Shown piece after piece: positions 5,817 to 9,146 of a stretch of DNA of 9,146 nucleotides (the stretch's first letter is position 1; each line of letters opens with the position of its first letter). This stretch comes from Lachnospiraceae bacterium UBA3821 (GTDB lineage Bacteria > Bacillota > Clostridia > Lachnospirales > Lachnospiraceae), in NCBI GenBank assembly GCA_002368865.1, contig DFDT01000039.1, positions 7,236-16,381 of the forward strand, in the 5' to 3' direction. Under the pieces are notes generated by a model, which saw only the letters and a list, made by a program, of their open reading frames with translations, did not search any database and was not told where the DNA came from. Made by a program: the position numbers and the translations under genes.

Positions 5817-6810
5817 GAGAGAGCCCGGTAAGGTTTTCTCCATGAATATAGACATTCCGGCAGAACATATGCGAAAGATATTCGGCATGCAGGACAATTA
5901 TATCAAGAAACTGGAGCGGGATTTTCATGTGACTGTGGTTGACCGGAACGGTCACGTGGTGGTTTCGGGAGAGCAGGACCAGGTGGAGCGGGCTGCATCG
6001 GTTTTGCAGCAGCTCACGATCCTGTCGGACCGAGGAAATGAGATTGAAGAGCAAAGTGTGGATTATGCCATCACGATGGGAAAGGAATCCAAGGAAAAGG
6101 CCCTGACGGAGATTGACTCGGATCTGATCTGCCATACCGTGAGCGGGAAGCCCATCAAACCGAAGACGCTGGGGCAGAAGAATTATGTGGATGCCATTCG
6201 GAAGAATATGATCGTTTTTGGGCTGGGGCCTGCGGGCACCGGCAAAACCTATCTTGCCATGGCAATGGCCATCACTGCCTTCAAAAATAATGAAGTGGAG
6301 CGCATCATTTTGACACGACCGGCGATCGAGGCGGGAGAAAAGCTGGGCTTTCTTCCGGGAGACCTGCAGAGCAAGGTGGACCCGTACCTTCGTCCGTTGT
6401 ACGACGCGCTTTATCAGATCATGGGCGCAGAAGGTTTTACCAAAAACATGGAGAAAGGGCTGATCGAGGTGGCGCCTCTGGCATATATGAGAGGGCGCAC
6501 TTTGGACAATGCCTATATCATTCTGGACGAGGCGCAGAATACCACGCCTGCACAGATGAAAATGTTTTTGACCCGTATCGGGTTTGGCTCCAAAGTGGTT
6601 GTCACCGGTGATGCATCGCAAAAGGATCTGCCTTCGGGAAGTACTTCCGGTCTGGATGTGGCAGAAAGGGTGTTACATAAGATCGAGGGGATTGCTTTCT
6701 GCAATCTGACCAGTAAAGATGTGGTGCGGCATCCTCTGGTGCAGAAGATCGTAAAGGCCTATGAGGATTATGAGGCCAGGGAACAGCGCAGGGGGAGAAA
6801 AAATAAATGA
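5791..6810 (+). CDS. phoH: PhoH family ATPase
   Basis: This cytoplasmic P-loop ATPase of the PhoH family has 339 residues, against about 320 in B. subtilis. An N-terminal KH-like region (about 15-75, containing VTVVDRNGHVVVSGEQDQVE) suggests nucleic-acid binding. The ATPase core shows Walker A GPAGTGKT (146-153), the family stretch TRPAIEAGEKLGFLPGDL (175-192), Walker B YIILDEAQN (242-250) and VTGDASQKDLP (271-281). The family is linked to RNA metabolism, and its neighbour YbeY is an endoribonuclease, so a joint RNA-processing role is likely but not shown here. The start at 5791 lies inside yqfD and is preceded by AGGGGAG (5772-5778) at a rather long 12-base distance. A second ATG at 5842 has a weaker site. 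The stop overlaps the ybeY start (ATGA). The usual next gene, pgpH, is missing. Confidence 0.95.
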   Translation: MTLETTKNEREPGKVFSMNIDIPAEHMRKIFGMQDNYIKKLERDFHVTVVDRNGHVVVSGEQDQVERAASVLQQLTILSDRGNEIEEQSVDYAITMGKESKEKALTEIDSDLICHTVSGKPIKPKTLGQKNYVDAIRKNMIVFGLGPAGTGKTYLAMAMAITAFKNNEVERIILTRPAIEAGEKLGFLPGDLQSKVDPYLRPLYDALYQIMGAEGFTKNMEKGLIEVAPLAYMRGRTLDNAYIILDEAQNTTPAQMKMFLTRIGFGSKVVVTGDASQKDLPSGSTSGLDVAERVLHKIEGIAFCNLTSKDVVRHPLVQKIVKAYEDYEAREQRRGRKNK

Positions 6811-7313
6811 CGATTTACGTGGAATTTGACGAGAATGTGGAGAATCCGTTTGATTTCGATATTGATCTTCTGGTGAAGCAGGTTGCGGAACAGGTGCTGG
6901 AGTCGGAGGGATGCCCCTATGAAGCCTGCGTCAACGTGCTTGTGACAGACAATGCCGGGATCAGGGAGTTTAACAGGGAGTATCGGGAAATAGACAGGGA
7001 GACGGATGTGTTATCATTCCCGAACCTGGATTTTGAACAGGCAGGGATTTTTGAGATCCCGGAGGACCAAGAAGCGGATTATTTTGACCCGGACAGCGGG
7101 GAACTGGTGCTGGGAGATATCATTCTTTCCGCGGATAAGATTAAAGAACAGGCGGAAAACTATGGCCACAGTGAAAAGAGAGAGTTTGCATTTTTGGTGG
7201 CGCACAGCATGTTCCATCTTTGCGGCTATGACCATATGACGGAGGAAGATGCCGCTTCCATGGAGAAAAAGCAGGAAGCTGCGCTGCAGGCACTAGGGAT
7301 CACAAGGGACTGA
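6807..7313 (+). CDS. ybeY: rRNA maturation endoribonuclease YbeY
   Basis: This zinc-dependent single-strand endoribonuclease acts in 16S rRNA 3'-end maturation and ribosome quality control. The metal site is intact: His133, His137 and His143 in HSMFHLCGYDH. The usual glycine after the first histidine is a serine. The conserved stretch NREYREIDRETDVLSFP (56-72) and the LGDIILSADK segment (102-111) match the family. At 168 residues it is slightly longer than B. subtilis YbeY (157) because of an acidic insert at about residues 74-98. The ATG overlaps the phoH stop by four bases, and AGGGGGAG (6790-6797) lies 9 bases upstream, so the two genes should be translated together. A 47-base gap with no terminator separates it from the flippase-like gene. 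Confidence 0.95.
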   Translation: MTIYVEFDENVENPFDFDIDLLVKQVAEQVLESEGCPYEACVNVLVTDNAGIREFNREYREIDRETDVLSFPNLDFEQAGIFEIPEDQEADYFDPDSGELVLGDIILSADKIKEQAENYGHSEKREFAFLVAHSMFHLCGYDHMTEEDAASMEKKQEAALQALGITRD

Positions 7314-7360
7314 CAAGACTCAAAATACCGATAAAAGACAGATAAAAAGAGGATGAACGA

Positions 7361-8959
7361 ATGAATCAGACAGAAATGAAAAAGCGCCAGGTTGAATTGG
7401 GATCCTATATTTTGGAGATGATCTGCCTGTTGGTGATAGGCAATCTTTTGGGGAATAACGGTATTGCATATTTTGCGGCAGCGTTTGAGAGTTTTCTTTT
7501 CTTTCAATTGCTGCTGACGCATCGATTGGCGGATACGCTGGGCAGACTGATCCGCAATCGCACGATCAAAGGGCAGTATAAGAACGCCAGAAAATTCAAA
7601 CGGAACGTCCTGTCAGTGAGTATGGTGACCGGACTGGCGGGGAGTGTTCTCCTATTTGCGCTGGCCGGTGTGATCGGGGAAAAGCTGTTTCATGTCACCT
7701 ACAGTGTGGCAATGATCCGGATCCTGGCTCCGGTCGTTTTCCTGCGAACGATCATATCCGTCTTACTGGGCTGTTTCCAGGGAGACGGAACGGAACTGCC
7801 GGCTGTGATCTCATATATCATGAGGCAGGTTTGTGCGATTGTCTTTGCGATTTTATTTGTGAAACTGCTCGGCAGTTATGGCGTGAAAGTCAGCGCACTT
7901 CTGCGGGAGGATAATTTCACGGCCATGTATGGCGGGATCGGATTTGCCCTTGCTGTGCTTATTTCTGAAGTGCTGGTATTTCTGTTTCTGGTATTTGTAT
8001 ATCAGGGAAGCAGAACCCGGGTCAAGAAAAACTCCGGGGATGGCATGCGGGTGACGGATACGTTTGCAAGTCAGATGCGGGCGATATTTACTAATCTTTT
8101 CCCGTTGGTGTTGGTTGCAATTCTGAGCCATCTGCCAATCTGGGCGGGGATCCTGCTGTTTCAAAACAGCCTGGAAACAATGGAGGCGTTTGATCACTAC
8201 GGCGTTTTTTACGGAAAATATATCCCCGTGATCGCCATTGTCTGTCTGCCCGTACTGGTGGCACTGTTGGGAAACTGTTACGGGGAACTGGACGCGGTGC
8301 GTAAAGATGAACAGCGAAATGCCAAAAGCTTTTTCGGCGGAGGCTTCCATTTTTGCATGATATGTGGCTGCTTCCTGGCCGTTCTGGTGGGGATCACAGG
8401 GTCGCAGCTGGCGGAACTGGCGGGAGGAACCGACGTGGAACTGGCAAAGAAAATGCTGCGGAGCGGTTCGGTTATGATCTTGTTTGCAGTTGCCGGATAT
8501 TATTTTTCGGAATCCATGCTGCTGTTAAACCGCAGATTCCAGGTGGCGGGAATTGCGGCGATCAAAGGCATTGTGTATATTGTTGCCGTGTCAATCCTGT
8601 TAAACCGTGGAATCGGGGTACTTTCGCTGGTATATGCGGGTCTGGGGGCAGAATTTATCTATGCGGCGGTGACTTGCGTTCTGCTCTGCAGAGTGCTGCG
8701 GACAGGCATTGATCCGGTGCGGCAGATTGCGATTCCGGTGGGAGTCATCTGTGGAGTGGGAGTGGTCTTATGGTTTATTCACAGAGCAGCGGCTCCGCAT
8801 TTGGGAAATGTGGTATCAATCTTGCTGTGTCTGGTGATCGGCGGGGCGGCAGATCTGCTGTTGCTGGTCCTTTTGCGGAATTTTAAAGAGCAGGAATTAA
8901 ATTATATTCCGGGAGGAAAGCTGATCCGGTCATTGGGGCAGCTGCTTCGGGTTTATTAG
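7361..8959 (+). CDS. MOP-superfamily lipid/polysaccharide flippase-like membrane protein (SpoVB/MurJ/Wzx type)
   Basis: This is an integral membrane protein of 532 residues with about 14 hydrophobic helices, roughly at 13-30, 33-55, 85-107, 118-138, 150-171, 192-215, 243-267, 286-304, 327-346, 368-388, 396-415, 419-444, 455-473 and 482-505. That is the number typical of the MOP (MATE/polysaccharide exporter/MurJ) superfamily. GCFQGDGTELPAVISYIMRQ (137-156) resembles the SpoVB-type segment with a conserved GxFQG and a proline. The C-terminus, with IPGGK then a short helix, also fits that group. The substrate cannot be read: lipid II, a teichoic or exopolysaccharide repeat unit, or a spore-wall precursor are all possible. 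The SpoVB comparison gains some weight from the sporulation genes upstream. AGAGGA sits about 8 bases before the ATG. Expression probably continues from ybeY, since no terminator or convincing promoter is seen in the gap. Confidence 0.8.
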   Translation: MNQTEMKKRQVELGSYILEMICLLVIGNLLGNNGIAYFAAAFESFLFFQLLLTHRLADTLGRLIRNRTIKGQYKNARKFKRNVLSVSMVTGLAGSVLLFALAGVIGEKLFHVTYSVAMIRILAPVVFLRTIISVLLGCFQGDGTELPAVISYIMRQVCAIVFAILFVKLLGSYGVKVSALLREDNFTAMYGGIGFALAVLISEVLVFLFLVFVYQGSRTRVKKNSGDGMRVTDTFASQMRAIFTNLFPLVLVAILSHLPIWAGILLFQNSLETMEAFDHYGVFYGKYIPVIAIVCLPVLVALLGNCYGELDAVRKDEQRNAKSFFGGGFHFCMICGCFLAVLVGITGSQLAELAGGTDVELAKKMLRSGSVMILFAVAGYYFSESMLLLNRRFQVAGIAAIKGIVYIVAVSILLNRGIGVLSLVYAGLGAEFIYAAVTCVLLCRVLRTGIDPVRQIAIPVGVICGVGVVLWFIHRAAAPHLGNVVSILLCLVIGGAADLLLLVLLRNFKEQELNYIPGGKLIRSLGQLLRVY

Positions 8960-8989
8960 AGATGGAAACAGGTATAAAATGCAAGGAAA

Positions 8990-9057
8990 AAGCTGATACT
9001 TTATCCCAAAAAGCAAGGAGTTTGCGGGGCGATGAAGGTTTTAAAAGGTATCAGCTT
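8990..9057. repeat. Inverted repeat enclosing the start of the last gene
   Basis: AAGCTGATAC (8990-8999) is exactly complementary to GTATCAGCTT (9048-9057). One G-U pair and two A-U pairs extend the stem inward to 13 pairs. The 42-base loop holds the ribosome site and the ATG of the gene at 9032, and the right arm lies in its first codons. It could modulate translation, but a 10-bp match at this distance is expected by chance in roughly half of windows this size. Confidence 0.3.
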
Positions 9058-9146
9058 ATTCTTTTTGTATCCGTTGTTCCTATTTGCGCTGGGCGTGTGG
9101 ATCGGAGTACAGACGGAACATTTTTTCTATCCGGGTCCGGCGGAAA
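9032..9146 (+). CDS. Start of an unidentified membrane-anchored or secreted protein, cut by the window end
   Basis: The first 38 residues of a protein are visible, and the frame is open to the last base. It begins MKVLKGISLFFLYPLFLFAL and continues through GVWIGVQTEHFFYPGPAE. Two lysines followed by a hydrophobic run of about 20 residues form an N-terminal signal peptide or membrane anchor, with the remainder heading outside the cytoplasm. There is no clear signal-peptidase site, so an anchor is slightly favoured. AAGGAG (9015-9020) lies 11 bases before the ATG. It starts 72 bases after the flippase-like gene with no terminator between, so the two may share a transcript. The product cannot be named from what is visible. 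Confidence 0.7.
   Translation, partial: MKVLKGISLFFLYPLFLFALGVWIGVQTEHFFYPGPAE

Noticed and set aside
8960..9031. Promoter with TATAAA at 8973-8978 before the last gene
   Set aside because: No -35 box is present at 16-19 bases upstream.

Overview
The window looks like chromosomal DNA from a spore-forming, mid-GC Firmicute of the class Clostridia, most like a Lachnospiraceae member. The grounds are the sporulation genes yqfC and yqfD, a spore-type LysM-GH18 hydrolase, strong AAGGAGG ribosome binding sites, and the yqfC-yqfD-phoH-ybeY block known from endospore formers. The lineage is inferred from gene content and style, not from a search. Every gene is on the + strand.

Layout: (1) Positions 1-186 hold the 3' end of endonuclease III (nth) with its iron-sulfur loop. 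(2) 240-920 encodes an unrecognised 226-residue protein with a TPR-like start. (3) 966-2108 encodes a LysM-GH18 hydrolase of the YaaH/SleL type, preceded by a promoter with sporulation-sigma features. (4) 2086-2259 is an AT-rich segment with a 15-bp perfect inverted repeat, an exact-consensus TTGACA-N17-TATAAT promoter and a 12-bp direct repeat. (5) 2260-2838 encodes a stand-alone Uma2-family (PD-(D/E)XK fold) protein. (6) A second good promoter, with a dyad over its -35 box, leads into a run of closely spaced genes: pdp (pyrimidine nucleoside phosphorylase), yqfC, yqfD, phoH and ybeY. yqfD-phoH and phoH-ybeY overlap. (7) 7361-8959 encodes a 14-helix MOP-superfamily flippase-like protein. (8) A membrane-anchored or secreted protein begins at 9032 and runs off the end.

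How the genes fit together: pdp breaks down pyrimidine nucleosides. yqfC and yqfD are sporulation genes normally active in the mother cell. phoH (ATPase) and ybeY (metal-dependent endoribonuclease) belong to RNA and ribosome maintenance. In Bacillus subtilis the same block continues with yqfF/pgpH between phoH and ybeY, then dgkA-cdd-era. Here pgpH is absent, and a flippase-like gene takes the place of dgkA-cdd-era.

Most of the window is ordinary core chromosome. The part most worth a second look is the Uma2 locus at about 2086-2838: it has its own unusually perfect promoter, possible operators and a flanking inverted repeat. I see no CRISPR array, rRNA, tRNA, prophage or transposase, and no gene-free stretch longer than about 150 bases.
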